64,000 nucleotides of DNA, taken from SMWC01 sp045561055 (lineage in GTDB: Bacteria; Pseudomonadota; Gammaproteobacteria; Steroidobacterales; Rariloculaceae). A program made the translations under genes and the position numbers. Location: NCBI GenBank assembly GCA_045561055.1, contig JBJKYL010000010.1:310001-374000 (forward strand), in the 5' to 3' direction. How positions within the stretch are numbered: position 1 is the stretch's first letter; each line of letters begins with the position of its first letter. This document shows positions 8,804 through 16,950 of the stretch, in pieces. The notes below the pieces were generated by a model, which was not told the DNA's origin, searched no databases, and saw only the letters and a program-made list of their open reading frames with translations.

Positions 8804-10063
8804 TTGGATCGACTGGAAATAAAAGGTGGGGAGACCCTCTCGGGTGAAGTTGTCATCTCGGGAGCCAAGAATGCCGCGCTGCCGATTCTGGCTGCGTCAC
8901 TCCTCGCGGAAGGTCCAGTCGTACTTGATAACATCCCATACCTTAACGATGTAACGACAACCATCAAGCTACTGCGGAGTATGGGCGTTGATATTACGTT
9001 TCATGACGGCGTTCGTTTGGAGATAGACGCGGGAGAAATAAAGGAGTTTGTAGCGCCATACGAGCTAGTAAGAACTATGCGTGCATCGGTTCTCGTGCTC
9101 GGGCCTTTGTTGGGTCGATTCGGTTGTGCAGACGTATCGCTACCAGGGGGCTGCGCGATCGGAGCGCGGCCGGTCAATTTGCACGTTGAAGGTTTGCGAG
9201 CTATGGGCGCTGACATAAGTATTGATAACGGCTATATAAGGGCGCGTGCCGAGCGCCTAAAAGGAGCACGACTGATTTTCGACACCGTGACGGTTACGGG
9301 TACCGAGAATCTTATGATGGCGGCCGTGCTAGCAAGGGGCGAGACGATTATCGAAAATGCAGCTCGAGAACCCGAGGTAGTGGATCTTGCTAATTTCCTA
9401 ACACTAATGGGCGCGCAGATCGAAGGCGCGGGTACCAATTCGATCGTAATCCAGGGCGTCGATCAACTAACAGGAGTAGACTATTCTATTTTGCCGGACC
9501 GTATTGAAAGTGGCACCTACCTTGCTGCCGCTGCAATCACAGGAGGCCAAATCAAGATCAAGCGGACGTGTCCTAATCATCTAGATGCTGTCCTGATGAA
9601 ACTCAAGGAAGCTGGAGCGCTGATTCAGCATGGGCCGGATTGGGTAGAGCTCAATATGGCTGGCCGGCGCCTAAAAGCTGTCGACCTACGAACCGCACCG
9701 TATCCAGGGTTTCCTACCGATATGCAGGCGCAGTTCTGCGCCCTAAACTCCGTGGCTAATGGTATGGGAGCGATTGTTGAAACGGTGTTCGAGAATCGCT
9801 TCATGCATATTCAAGAACTACAGCGGATGGGCGCACAGGTGAATATTAAAGGGAACACGGCAATTACGCGCGGTGCCGAACGTCTTGCCGGTGCTCCAGT
9901 TATGGCAACGGATCTGCGTGCCTCAGCATCCCTGGTGCTTGCTGGGCTCGTAGCCGATGGTATTACCGTCGTCGATCGGATCTACCATATAGATCGAGGT
10001 TATGAACGTATTGAGGAAAAGCTCTCGCAGTTAGGCGCGGAGATCCGCCGGCTACCTATTTAG
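8804..10063 (+). CDS. murA: UDP-N-acetylglucosamine 1-carboxyvinyltransferase MurA
   Basis: First committed step of peptidoglycan synthesis: adds enolpyruvate from PEP to UDP-GlcNAc; the target of fosfomycin. 419 residues, the normal length. Catalytic Cys117 lies in PGGCAIGARPVNLH, so the enzyme is of the fosfomycin-sensitive Cys type. The N-terminal GAKNAALPILAASLL and the C-terminal DLRASASLVLAGL and HIDRGYERIEEKL are typical. Translation starts at TTG 8804 with GAAGG about 8 bases upstream; no ATG fits the conserved start. It follows ibaG closely. Confidence 0.97.
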   Translation: MDRLEIKGGETLSGEVVISGAKNAALPILAASLLAEGPVVLDNIPYLNDVTTTIKLLRSMGVDITFHDGVRLEIDAGEIKEFVAPYELVRTMRASVLVLGPLLGRFGCADVSLPGGCAIGARPVNLHVEGLRAMGADISIDNGYIRARAERLKGARLIFDTVTVTGTENLMMAAVLARGETIIENAAREPEVVDLANFLTLMGAQIEGAGTNSIVIQGVDQLTGVDYSILPDRIESGTYLAAAAITGGQIKIKRTCPNHLDAVLMKLKEAGALIQHGPDWVELNMAGRRLKAVDLRTAPYPGFPTDMQAQFCALNSVANGMGAIVETVFENRFMHIQELQRMGAQVNIKGNTAITRGAERLAGAPVMATDLRASASLVLAGLVADGITVVDRIYHIDRGYERIEEKLSQLGAEIRRLPI

Positions 10064-10225
10064 CTTGTTGATTGTAATGTTTGTAGCCGTGCTTCGAGTA
10101 CCGTATCGGTCTAGAATTTGTTAGCGATAAAATAAATATTTCTACTTTGATTAGTCCGCTGGGTCAGAACGAGTTTGAACACCAACGAGAAGACAGTAGT
10201 CAAGTGCTTGTGCCCCTGTGTATAA

Positions 10226-10414
10226 TCCTGCCGGCTTGAGCCTGACGATCTATATGCTAGGGACGCGAACCTGGCGGAATTGGTCAACGTGCCCTTATGC
10301 GTCTCAGTAAAAACAAACTACACTGAATTTACTGACGGGCCTCTAGTGCCCTTATTTTATCAGGTTGAGAGAACTTATATGCTCAAGAAAAAACTTTGGA
10401 AAGATGTCGATTAA
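10226..10414 (+). pseudogene. petC: Cytochrome c1 (petC) C-terminal relic
   Basis: In one frame from 10226 to the TAA at 10412-10414 the translation contains LEPDDLYARDANLAELVN, then a degraded stretch with LVPLF, and ends LKKKLWKDVD. The end of cytochrome c1 in proteobacteria runs: P-x-x-Y-D-A-x-x-x-D-L-V-N-F, a membrane anchor, then LKKEYWKDVH. The match in order, spacing and position (directly before sspA, where petABC usually stands) makes this the decayed tail of petC. The heme c motif, petA and petB are gone. The frame is closed upstream by TAA 10223-10225. Family match is by eye; no ribosome site suggests it is translated. The rest of the gap (10064-10222) shows no gene I recognise. 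Confidence 0.7.
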
Positions 10415-10462
10415 GATTCCTCTCGTTTTTGGTTCGATTTTTGTCACGTTAGGAGTAGTGTT

Positions 10463-11089
10463 ATGGCGGTAATAGCTAACCGTCGTTCAGTAATGACGCT
10501 CTTTTCCAACGCTACCGATGTGGAGAGTCATCGGACGCGGCTAGTTCTAGCCGAAAAGAATATAAACATGGACGTTATCGAAGTCGAAGATGGTAGTTGC
10601 CCAGAAGATCTGCTGGATTTGAATCCGTACAACAGTGTGCCGACGCTCGTTGACCGCGAGCTCGTCCTATATGATTCCCGGGTTATTGTGGAGTATATTG
10701 ACGAGCGATTCCCTCATCCGCCGTTGATGCCAGTCGACCCTGTCATTCGTGCCCAGTTTCGTCTAGCGCTCTTTCGAATCGAAACTGACTGGTACAAATG
10801 TGCGGCCGAGATCGAAAGGCGAGCTGATGGTAGGTCCGTAAAGCGAGCGCGGAAAACGTTATGCGATAGCATTGTCTCGAGCGCTGAAATTTTTGGTGCG
10901 AAACAATTCTTTCTTAGCGATGAATTTTCCCTTGTCGATTGTAGCATTGCACCGATTCTCTGGCGGCTGAACGTCTATGAGATTGAACTGCCCTCCCAGG
11001 CGAAGCCTATCCAGCATTATATGGATAAGCTTTTCTCCCGAGAGTCTTTCCAGTCTAGCTTGACCGAACTCGAGGAAGAGATGCGTTAG
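10463..11089 (+). CDS. sspA: Stringent starvation protein A
   Basis: RNA-polymerase-associated protein with a glutathione S-transferase fold but no transferase activity in known members; affects stationary-phase and acid-stress transcription. 208 residues. N-terminal thioredoxin-like part with RSVMTLFSNATDVESHRTRLVL, NPYNSVPTLVDRELVLYDS and IVEYIDERFPHPPLMPVDP; helical C-terminal part with FFLSDEFSLVDCSIAPILW. Good ribosome site AGGAG, 7 bases before ATG 10463. Followed by sspB 5 bases downstream. Normally preceded by petABC, of which only a fossil remains here. Confidence 0.95.
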   Translation: MAVIANRRSVMTLFSNATDVESHRTRLVLAEKNINMDVIEVEDGSCPEDLLDLNPYNSVPTLVDRELVLYDSRVIVEYIDERFPHPPLMPVDPVIRAQFRLALFRIETDWYKCAAEIERRADGRSVKRARKTLCDSIVSSAEIFGAKQFFLSDEFSLVDCSIAPILWRLNVYEIELPSQAKPIQHYMDKLFSRESFQSSLTELEEEMR

Positions 11090-11094
11090 GTTGA

Positions 11095-11490
11095 ATGGTG
11101 CAGGTTAAGTCAAAGCGCCCGTATCTAATCCGTGCAATGCATGAGTGGATGACCGATAACGGTCTCACGCCCTATGTTGTGATTGATGCTGGTACCGATG
11201 ATCTGAAAGTTCCGGAGCAGTATATTTCCGAAGACAAACTCATTTGCAATATAAGTTACTCTGCGACGCGCAATCTGGATATCGCTGATGACAGAATGAG
11301 CTTTGAAACTCGCTTTGATGGAGTGATCCGGCACATTGACGTACCGATCGTAATTGTTATTGGTATTTATGCTAAGGAGACAGGGCAGGGTATGATTTTT
11401 TCGGAGGATGAGTCGACTCAGCTCCCAGATACAGTCGAGATAAGCGAACCCGGATCGGCGGGCCGACCCACGCTGAAGATTGTCAAATAA
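11095..11490 (+). CDS. sspB: ClpXP protease specificity-enhancing factor SspB
   Basis: Adaptor that delivers ssrA-tagged proteins (from stalled ribosomes rescued by tmRNA) to ClpXP. 131 residues. The substrate-binding domain starts RPYLIRAMHEWMTDNGLTPY and contains NISYSATRNLDI, matching the family. A loose acidic linker is followed by GRPTLKIVK at the very end, the short tail that docks on the ClpX N-domain; its presence argues the gene is functional. Operon partner of sspA. Confidence 0.95.
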   Translation: MVQVKSKRPYLIRAMHEWMTDNGLTPYVVIDAGTDDLKVPEQYISEDKLICNISYSATRNLDIADDRMSFETRFDGVIRHIDVPIVIVIGIYAKETGQGMIFSEDESTQLPDTVEISEPGSAGRPTLKIVK

Positions 11491-11491
11491 C

Positions 11492-11815
11492 TTAATCGAC
11501 GCCTAGAATTGCAGTGTCTATTAAGTCACACAAAAAATGGATAATAGGTAGATGTGCTTCCTGAATACGGCAGGTACGCTCGGTTGGAACTCGTAACTCA
11601 ATATCATCTGTATGCAAGCTTTCAGCGATGTTACCGCCATTGTGTCCGGTAAGCGCAACGACCTTGATATTGTGGTTTTGTGCTGTGCTGATTGCGCTCA
11701 AAAACCATTGCTTTCAATACAGGTGGGCAAGAGTAGACTGATATCAAAGGCGTTCTTCGTGCACTGAATATAACAAGATTGTTCCCGGGACCGTTGGTTG
11801 CGAGCGAACAATTAT
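11492..11815 (-). pseudogene. diaA: Decayed DiaA/GmhA-type SIS-domain gene
   Basis: On the minus strand, 11705-11492 translates to an intact C-terminal end of a DiaA/phosphoheptose-isomerase-like SIS protein: NHNIKVVALTGHNGG, DIELRVPTERTCRIQEAHL and IIHFLCDLID. The open frame starts only at a TTG (11699-11701) and is closed by a stop just upstream. Between it and lpoA, another frame keeps weaker pieces (NGPGNNLVIFSA, RTPLISVYSCPPVLKAM) that look like the GNGGS and RPxLPAISLxSDxxVLTAI regions, so the gene seems frameshifted and shortened. DiaA helps DnaA start replication. The place beside lpoA is its usual one (lpoA-yraN-diaA); yraN is gone. The C-terminal match is strong, the upstream part tentative. 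Confidence 0.65.
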
Positions 11816-11847
11816 TTGCTGACTTATCGCAGCTCGGTTCCCTCCGC

Positions 11848-13695
11848 TTAATCCTGCAGAATAATCTCGTCTTCGGACCTTAGGGCTACGGGTTTGCCTC
11901 TTCGAAACTGAGCTAGCGGAAGGCGGCGACGCACGCGACCGTTTGCATCGAGGCTGAGTTCTCCAGACATGGCAGGAAAGGCCGTGAATTCGGCAGTTGG
12001 GTTATATAGAAGCGGGATCAATCGGTAGGCATCGAAGCCCATGGCAAATAGCTCCGGGGCATTCTGAATTCGTTGTGGCCAGAAATCCGCCAGTGTCTCT
12101 TTGAGTTCAGCCGAGGCCGCATCCGACTCTAACAACCAGGGAGACTGGGGGAAAAGAACACCATCGAGGTCTAAGTCGCTAACGCTACCCGCATCGAATA
12201 CGGCTGACGTAGTGTAGGTAGGAAGGTTTCCTGCGTAGTGAAAGCGCAATTGCGGCGCGAGCAACCTTCCGTTGTTGGCATTTGTTGCGACAAAGATGAT
12301 GTCTATGTCTTGCCGTCGACGCGGTTCGAATTCAAGGGGTAGCCTCAGGTTGGCAGCCAGTCGCTGGTGACGTTGATTGCTGCGAGTGAGATTAAGCAAG
12401 TCCGTTATCGTCGGAGAGAAATCCTGGCTGGTTAGGTTGTAAGATCTAAATTGTAATAGTTCTCCACCGAGTTTTTCGAATTCGGTTCGAAAACTTGTCA
12501 AAAGTCGTTCTCCCCAATCGGAATCCGGTACGAGCGCGATTGCGCTCCGCGCGCCACTGCTTGTAGCGTGACGGGCAACCTCAGCCGCCTCGTCTTCAGG
12601 GGCAAGCGCGAATTGGAAAAAAGCAGGTGGAATGAAGGCGTCGTTTTGTACGAAATTAAGTGCCAGTGTGGGAGTCTGACCTGCACTACCGACAACTGAA
12701 TCGACATTCGGTTTCAACAATGGTCCTACGATAAAGTCTGCGCCCTCCTGTTCGGCGCGAGAATAGGCTCCCTCGCCTCCTAGTTCGTCTGTGTCATAGA
12801 TCTTAATGCGCGAACGATACTCCTTATTACTGGTGCGAAAATGGGCGGCGATGAAGCCGTCGCGGATCGCCGACGATTCGTCCCTACGACTTCCTAGCGG
12901 CAGCAGCAAAGCTACGTTATCGGGATAGATCTGCGAGAGACGATAGCGCTCAAGTAGCGTTACAAGAAAAGCTGTAGCGGCGGGGTGGCTCGGATATTCG
13001 TCGCGCCAGCGCAGCAAATTCGTCTCTAGGCTCGATGGGTTGCTACGGTAAGTGGTCGCTACTGGCAGAAGAGCGAGCCAACCGTCCACCTTTAGCTCGC
13101 CGCTAGGTATTAAAGGGCCGCTGAATATCTGTTTGCGAAGGCCGTTCCAAATCAATTCGTGATTAGCTGCGATTGCGTCGCTGTCAGTGAGCCACAACTC
13201 CCGCTCGACAAGAGCGGCGACAGCTAGTTCGACCTGGTTCAATTCGAACAAGGCACGACCTTCGATGGCAGTTTTGGCTAACAATAAATTGGCGTTTTCG
13301 GATTGACCAACCCGTTTCAGTATTTCAATGGCTGTACCCGGATGCTGCTCTTCGAGCGCGATCTCGGCGGAGAGAACAAGGATCATAGCGCTCTGTTGCT
13401 CGTTTGCATGGTCGCCTACCCGCGCCAACCAACGTCTTGCCTCGACGGTTTCGCCGCGGTAGACCAACTGTTGTGCTCCGGCGATCAGGTCGTCCGTCCG
13501 CGTGCCGGACTGGCCCGTCGCAATTAGGGCAGAGTAGATATCTATGGCGCTGTCGATGTCACCGGAGAGTGCTAGCTCCTCTGCACGTTGCCGCATCTGC
13601 TGATTCGCCGTGAGCGTTGTTGGGGTGTTAACGGCACATCCCCAGAGGAAAATAATGCCGGCAACGATAGACGCTTGCTGTAGTCGAATCTTCAT
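11848..13695 (-). CDS. lpoA: Penicillin-binding protein activator LpoA
   Basis: Outer-membrane lipoprotein that reaches through the periplasm to stimulate the peptidoglycan synthase PBP1A. About 615 residues from ATG 13693-13695; a GTG five codons upstream (13710) is possible. A lipoprotein signal peptide ends at the lipobox FLWGC. The N-terminal third is helical and TPR-like (repeated AEELALSGDIDSAIDIYSAL-type units); the C-terminal part is a periplasmic-binding-protein-like fold with VALLLPLGS, FIVGPLLKPNV and IALVPDSDWGERL. Divergent from rsmI with about 45 bases between starts, as in E. coli. Confidence 0.9.
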   Translation of the reverse strand: MKIRLQQASIVAGIIFLWGCAVNTPTTLTANQQMRQRAEELALSGDIDSAIDIYSALIATGQSGTRTDDLIAGAQQLVYRGETVEARRWLARVGDHANEQQSAMILVLSAEIALEEQHPGTAIEILKRVGQSENANLLLAKTAIEGRALFELNQVELAVAALVERELWLTDSDAIAANHELIWNGLRKQIFSGPLIPSGELKVDGWLALLPVATTYRSNPSSLETNLLRWRDEYPSHPAATAFLVTLLERYRLSQIYPDNVALLLPLGSRRDESSAIRDGFIAAHFRTSNKEYRSRIKIYDTDELGGEGAYSRAEQEGADFIVGPLLKPNVDSVVGSAGQTPTLALNFVQNDAFIPPAFFQFALAPEDEAAEVARHATSSGARSAIALVPDSDWGERLLTSFRTEFEKLGGELLQFRSYNLTSQDFSPTITDLLNLTRSNQRHQRLAANLRLPLEFEPRRRQDIDIIFVATNANNGRLLAPQLRFHYAGNLPTYTTSAVFDAGSVSDLDLDGVLFPQSPWLLESDAASAELKETLADFWPQRIQNAPELFAMGFDAYRLIPLLYNPTAEFTAFPAMSGELSLDANGRVRRRLPLAQFRRGKPVALRSEDEIILQD

Positions 13696-13740
13696 CTTAA
13701 ATGCTTGCACATTGAGTCATCGGACAGGCAGCATAAGTTT

Positions 13741-14580
13741 ATGGATAACGTTTTGCCAGGAACACTTTACGTAGTGGGAACCCCGATCGGGAATCTGGAC
13801 GATTTGAGTATTCGTGCGCGTAGCGTCCTAGCCGCTGTCAACCTGATAGCAGCAGAGGATACCCGCCAAACTAGGAGATTGCTATCGAGTATTGGGCTGA
13901 AGGTGAAGCTTATTGCTTACCACGAGCACAATGAGCGGCAACGTATACCAGGCCTATTGGTGCAGCTCAAAACCGGTAAATCGCTAGCGCTGGTAGTCGA
14001 TGCGGGAATGCCAACAATTAGCGATCCGGGTGTGAGGCTTGTTCGCGCGGCGTTAGCGGCAAACGTTCCTATCGTAAGCGTGCCGGGCCCTAGCGCTGAT
14101 ACTGCGGCGCTCAGCATTTCTGGTTTGCCGACAGACCGTTTCGTTTTTGAAGGATTTCTCCCGCGCCGCGGGAACCAGCGTAGGGAGCGGCTGAAACTGC
14201 TGGCGAGCGAGTCCCGGACAATGATTTTCTATGAGTCTGTGCATCGTCTTCTGGATGCTTTCGTGGCTCTTACCGAGGTGTTCGGTGGGACAAGACAGAG
14301 CGTGATCGCGAGAGAGCTGACGAAGCTTCACGAGGCCGTTTATTGTGGCACTCTTGCCGAACTTTCCGGTCAATTGGGTAATGATATTCCATTAAAAGGT
14401 GAGTTCGTTGTGCTGGTCGCGGGATGCACGGGCGTTGAGAGCGCCGCAAACTCCGAGGTATTACGTATCTTTGCAATTCTGAGCGATAGCGTGACAGCGA
14501 AAGAGGCTGTGGCACTGACTGCGAAGATCACGGGTCTGAGTCGCAACGATGTTTACCAGCTAACCCGTATCCCTGGCTGA
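13741..14580 (+). CDS. rsmI: 16S rRNA (cytidine(1402)-2'-O)-methyltransferase RsmI
   Basis: Methylates the 2'-OH of C1402 in the 16S rRNA decoding centre with S-adenosylmethionine. 279 residues from ATG 13741; a TTG at 13705 would add 12 residues with no family support. SPOUT-unrelated tetrapyrrole-methylase-like fold: GTLYVVGTPIGNLDDLSIRA, LIAAEDTRQTRRLL, DAGMPTISDPG, VPGPSADTAALSISGLPTDR and the FYESVHRLLD block. RsmH, which methylates the same base at N4, is encoded 1.1 kb downstream. Confidence 0.96.
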   Translation: MDNVLPGTLYVVGTPIGNLDDLSIRARSVLAAVNLIAAEDTRQTRRLLSSIGLKVKLIAYHEHNERQRIPGLLVQLKTGKSLALVVDAGMPTISDPGVRLVRAALAANVPIVSVPGPSADTAALSISGLPTDRFVFEGFLPRRGNQRRERLKLLASESRTMIFYESVHRLLDAFVALTEVFGGTRQSVIARELTKLHEAVYCGTLAELSGQLGNDIPLKGEFVVLVAGCTGVESAANSEVLRIFAILSDSVTAKEAVALTAKITGLSRNDVYQLTRIPG

Positions 14581-14670
14581 GGGTGTCCGTCGCGACAATT
14601 CGTTAGGATTGGTGCTTGGTCAGGCTGTCTTCCCTACAACCGTGGCGGTTTAGGTAGTACCCTTGTGGAT

Positions 14671-15021
14671 GGGAGTCGGCCGGGCAGTCGCTGGGAATAT
14701 CTTCGGATATGGCCGGAGGAAAGTCCGGGCTCCATTGGGCAGGGTGCCAGGTAACGCCTGGGAGGCGTGAGCCTACGGCTAGTGCCACAGAAAATATACC
14801 GCCGGATTCGTATTCGGTAAGGGTGAAAAGGTGCGGTAAGAGCGCACCGCGCATGTGGTAACACACTGCGGCACGGTAAACCCCACCCGGAGCAAGACCG
14901 AATAGGGGAGCGTTTTAGTGAGCCCACACAAGCTCCCGGGTAGGTCGCTAGAGATGTGCGGTAACGCGCATTCGAGATGAATGACTGCTCTCGACAGAAC
15001 CCGGCTTATAGGCCGGCTCCC
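14671..15021 (+). ncRNA. rnpB: RNase P RNA (type A)
   Basis: Catalytic RNA that trims the 5' leader from tRNA precursors. About 351 bases. The ends pair as helix P1 (GGGAGTCGGCC at 14671 with GGCCGGCTCCC ending 15021). Highly conserved segments are present in order: GAGGAAAGTCCGGGCTCC, GGGCAGGGTGCCAGGTAAC, AGGGTGAAAAGGTGCGGTAA, the P8/P9 and P10 region, ACCCGGAGCAAGACCGAATA, and CGACAGAACCCGGCTTA before P1. A T-rich run (15022-15032) follows directly and probably ends the transcript. I see no strong promoter upstream; the rnpB-rsmI/mraZ neighbourhood is common in gammaproteobacteria. Confidence 0.97.
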
Positions 15022-15181
15022 TTTTTCTTTTTTGTAGAAGTGCTCCAAAGAGACCCAGATCCTAGAAACGAATGAGATTAACGCTTATAAGTCATTGATT
15101 TTTAGTAGTCAGTCATCCCCCCTAGAATCCGGACCTCCTTCCTAACTTACTGGTAAACAAAAAAAATATTAGTTTCTTCGG

Positions 15182-15211
15182 TTGACAGTAGCCGGTCGCC
15201 CTTCTTATAGT
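15182..15211 (+). promoter_or_regulatory. Sigma70 promoter of the dcw operon (mraZ promoter)
   Basis: A perfect -35 TTGACA (15182-15187) and a near-perfect -10 TATAGT (15206-15211) are separated by 18 bases. The predicted start of transcription is near 15218, just before mraZ. The -10 end runs into the MraZ repeats, so MraZ binding should block it. This is the strongest promoter match I see in the window. Confidence 0.85.
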
Positions 15212-15239
15212 GGGGATAAGTGGTAAGAAGTGGGAAAAA
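15210..15239 (+). promoter_or_regulatory. MraZ operator: three 10-base direct repeats
   Basis: Three consecutive 10-base units, GTGGGGATAA, GTGGTAAGAA and GTGGGAAAAA, lie between the -10 box and mraZ. They fit the known MraZ site of TGGGN repeats separated by 5-base spacers (here TGGGG, TGGTA, TGGGA). The middle repeat has one mismatch. This predicts self-repression of the dcw operon by MraZ. Confidence 0.85.
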
Positions 15240-15250
15240 ATGAGACTGCC

Positions 15251-15706
15251 ATGTTTCGCGGTGCTTCAAAGGTTACCCTGGATGCGAAGGGGCGATTGGC
15301 TATCCCAAGTCGGTATCGGGAACGCCTCGCTAGCCGTTGCGAAGGACATCTTGTTGTCACCGTTGACCGAGATCATTGCCTTCTCATTTATCCCCTACCT
15401 GACTGGGAGGCCGTCCAGCGCAAACTGGATCGTTTGCCGTCTTTTAATAAACCGTCACGTGAGATGCAACGACTAATGGTGGGGTATGCCACTGATGTCG
15501 ATTTGGACGGACAGGGGCGGATACTGCTGTCCAAGGCGCTTTGTGCGTTCGCGGGCCTCGATAAACAAACGATGCTCATCGGGCAAGGTAACAAATTTGA
15601 ACTATGGAACGAGGAACGGTGGAACCAGAACTGTGACAAATGGTTATCGAGTAATGAGCCGGATGATACAGACGAATCTACCGAACTTAAATCGCTGACT
15701 CTCTAA
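15251..15706 (+). CDS. mraZ: Transcriptional regulator MraZ
   Basis: AbrB-like DNA-binding protein that represses its own division and cell-wall operon. 151 residues from ATG 15251, which gives the conserved start MFRGASKVTLDAKGRLAIP; an in-frame GTG at 15230 lies inside the operator and is unlikely. Two AbrB-like halves each carry the DxxGR signature (LDAKGRLAIP near residue 10 and LDGQGRILL near residue 85), and the family end NKFELWNEERW follows. First gene of the cluster. Confidence 0.95.
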   Translation: MFRGASKVTLDAKGRLAIPSRYRERLASRCEGHLVVTVDRDHCLLIYPLPDWEAVQRKLDRLPSFNKPSREMQRLMVGYATDVDLDGQGRILLSKALCAFAGLDKQTMLIGQGNKFELWNEERWNQNCDKWLSSNEPDDTDESTELKSLTL

Positions 15707-15718
15707 GCGAAATAGCAA

Positions 15719-16666
15719 TTGATAGATAAGGCTGATCACCAGCCAGTGTTGGTAGATGAGGTTCTAGAAAGCCTCGCGATTAAAGATGACGGTTGGTATG
15801 TAGATGGGACCTTCGGTCGTGGAGGGCATAGCGCGTTAATACTCGCGCAACTTGGGGAACAGGGGAGATTGTTCGCTCTGGATAAAGACCCTGAAGCTGT
15901 AGATTACGGTCGCGCTAGTTTTGTGGCAGAGCCTCGTCTGACGATTGAGCACGGCGGGTTTGAATCACTTACCCGCCATATGTGCTCTTGGCTTGAAGGT
16001 CATGCGCTCGCAGGTGTGCTGCTAGATTTGGGTGTGTCCTCGCCGCAGTTAGATGTCCCCGAGCGGGGTTTCAGTATCGCCCACAATGGTCCGTTGGATA
16101 TGCGAATGGATAAGTCATCGGGACAAACTGCGATGGAGTGGTTAAAGCATGTAAATGAGGGCGAGCTTAGCCGTGTGTTGTTTCGTTACGGTGAAGAGCC
16201 CCGCGCGCGCCAGATTGCAGCTGCTATAGTAAAGGCGAGAGTTGTTAAACCCATTGAGACGACCCACGAGCTTGCAAAGATCGTTAGGCAGAGTTCCGGT
16301 TACCATCGGAGTCGTATCCATCCTGCGACACGCGTGTTTCAGGCGGTTCGTATTCAGGTCAATGCGGAGCTCACGGCGCTGGAGCAAGTCCTGGAGCAGT
16401 GCCTGGAGCTTTTGGCTGTCGGTGGCAGGCTCTGTGTAATAAGTTTTCATTCTCTCGAAGACCGGATCGTTAAGCGTTTCATCGCCCGCGAGGCCTCTGA
16501 AGACCCTGCATACCGAGGGTTGCCGGATATGCCTGCTGAAGCACGTCCGAATCTGCGCCGGATAGGTGGTCTTGTCCGTCCATCGTTAGTAGAGGTCACC
16601 GGGAATCCACGAGCCCGTGGGGCCAGGCTGCGCGTTGCAGAGAGACTTGGAGCGCCGGCCACGTGA
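15719..16666 (+). CDS. rsmH: 16S rRNA (cytosine(1402)-N4)-methyltransferase RsmH
   Basis: Methylates N4 of C1402 in 16S rRNA, acting on the same base as RsmI. 315 residues, normal length. Start TTG 15719 places HQPVLVDEVLESL at the conserved N-terminus. SAM-binding loop YVDGTFGRGGHSALIL, LLDLGVSSPQLD, ERGFSIAHNGPLDMRMD, and FHSLEDRIVKRFI are all present. It is 12 bases after mraZ and overlaps ftsL by 4 (GTGA). Confidence 0.96.
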   Translation: MIDKADHQPVLVDEVLESLAIKDDGWYVDGTFGRGGHSALILAQLGEQGRLFALDKDPEAVDYGRASFVAEPRLTIEHGGFESLTRHMCSWLEGHALAGVLLDLGVSSPQLDVPERGFSIAHNGPLDMRMDKSSGQTAMEWLKHVNEGELSRVLFRYGEEPRARQIAAAIVKARVVKPIETTHELAKIVRQSSGYHRSRIHPATRVFQAVRIQVNAELTALEQVLEQCLELLAVGGRLCVISFHSLEDRIVKRFIAREASEDPAYRGLPDMPAEARPNLRRIGGLVRPSLVEVTGNPRARGARLRVAERLGAPAT

Positions 16667-16950
16667 AGCGGGAACAGTTTCGATTATTGTTGTGCTTGCC
16701 GTTAGCGGCCGCTGTTGTCGTTTCAGCGATATGGGTCATCAAGGCTAAACACGAATCGAGACAACTTTTTGTTGAGCTCGAATCGTTGAATAGAGAGCGC
16801 GATCGCTTACAGGTTGACTGGGGTCGGCTACAACTCGAAGAGAGCACCTGGGGGACGCCTGCCCGGGTCGAGACTCTTGCAACAGAGCAGCTATCGCTGC
16901 GTCGTCCGATACCGGAACAGGTTGTCGTCGTAGCAGAGCCGCTGCCATGA
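16663..16950 (+). CDS. ftsL: Cell division protein FtsL
   Basis: Small bitopic division protein that joins FtsQ and FtsB and activates FtsWI. 95 residues from a GTG start in a GTGA overlap with rsmH. A membrane helix at about 7-27 (LLCLPLAAAVVVSAIWVI) is followed by a leucine-zipper-like coiled coil (SRQLFVELESLNRERDRLQ) and the conserved EESTWGTPARVETLA region that ends LSLRRPIPEQ. Sequence is weakly conserved in the family, but position and layout settle it. Confidence 0.93.
   Translation: MKREQFRLLLCLPLAAAVVVSAIWVIKAKHESRQLFVELESLNRERDRLQVDWGRLQLEESTWGTPARVETLATEQLSLRRPIPEQVVVVAEPLP

Noticed and set aside
10221..10226. Perfect TATAAT before sspA
   Set aside because: No -35 at a usable distance, and it overlaps the stop and start of the petC relic frame; it may be chance.
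10265..10308. Sequence like the 5' half of tRNA-Leu (GCGAACCTGGCGGAATTGGT)
   Set aside because: No anticodon stem, variable arm or T arm follows, and the stretch reads as part of the petC relic (DANLAELVNVP) in one frame.
10337..10360. GGGC/GCCC hairpin followed by T-rich sequence, possible terminator
   Set aside because: Stem of only four pairs and a broken T-run; better explained as remaining petC coding sequence.
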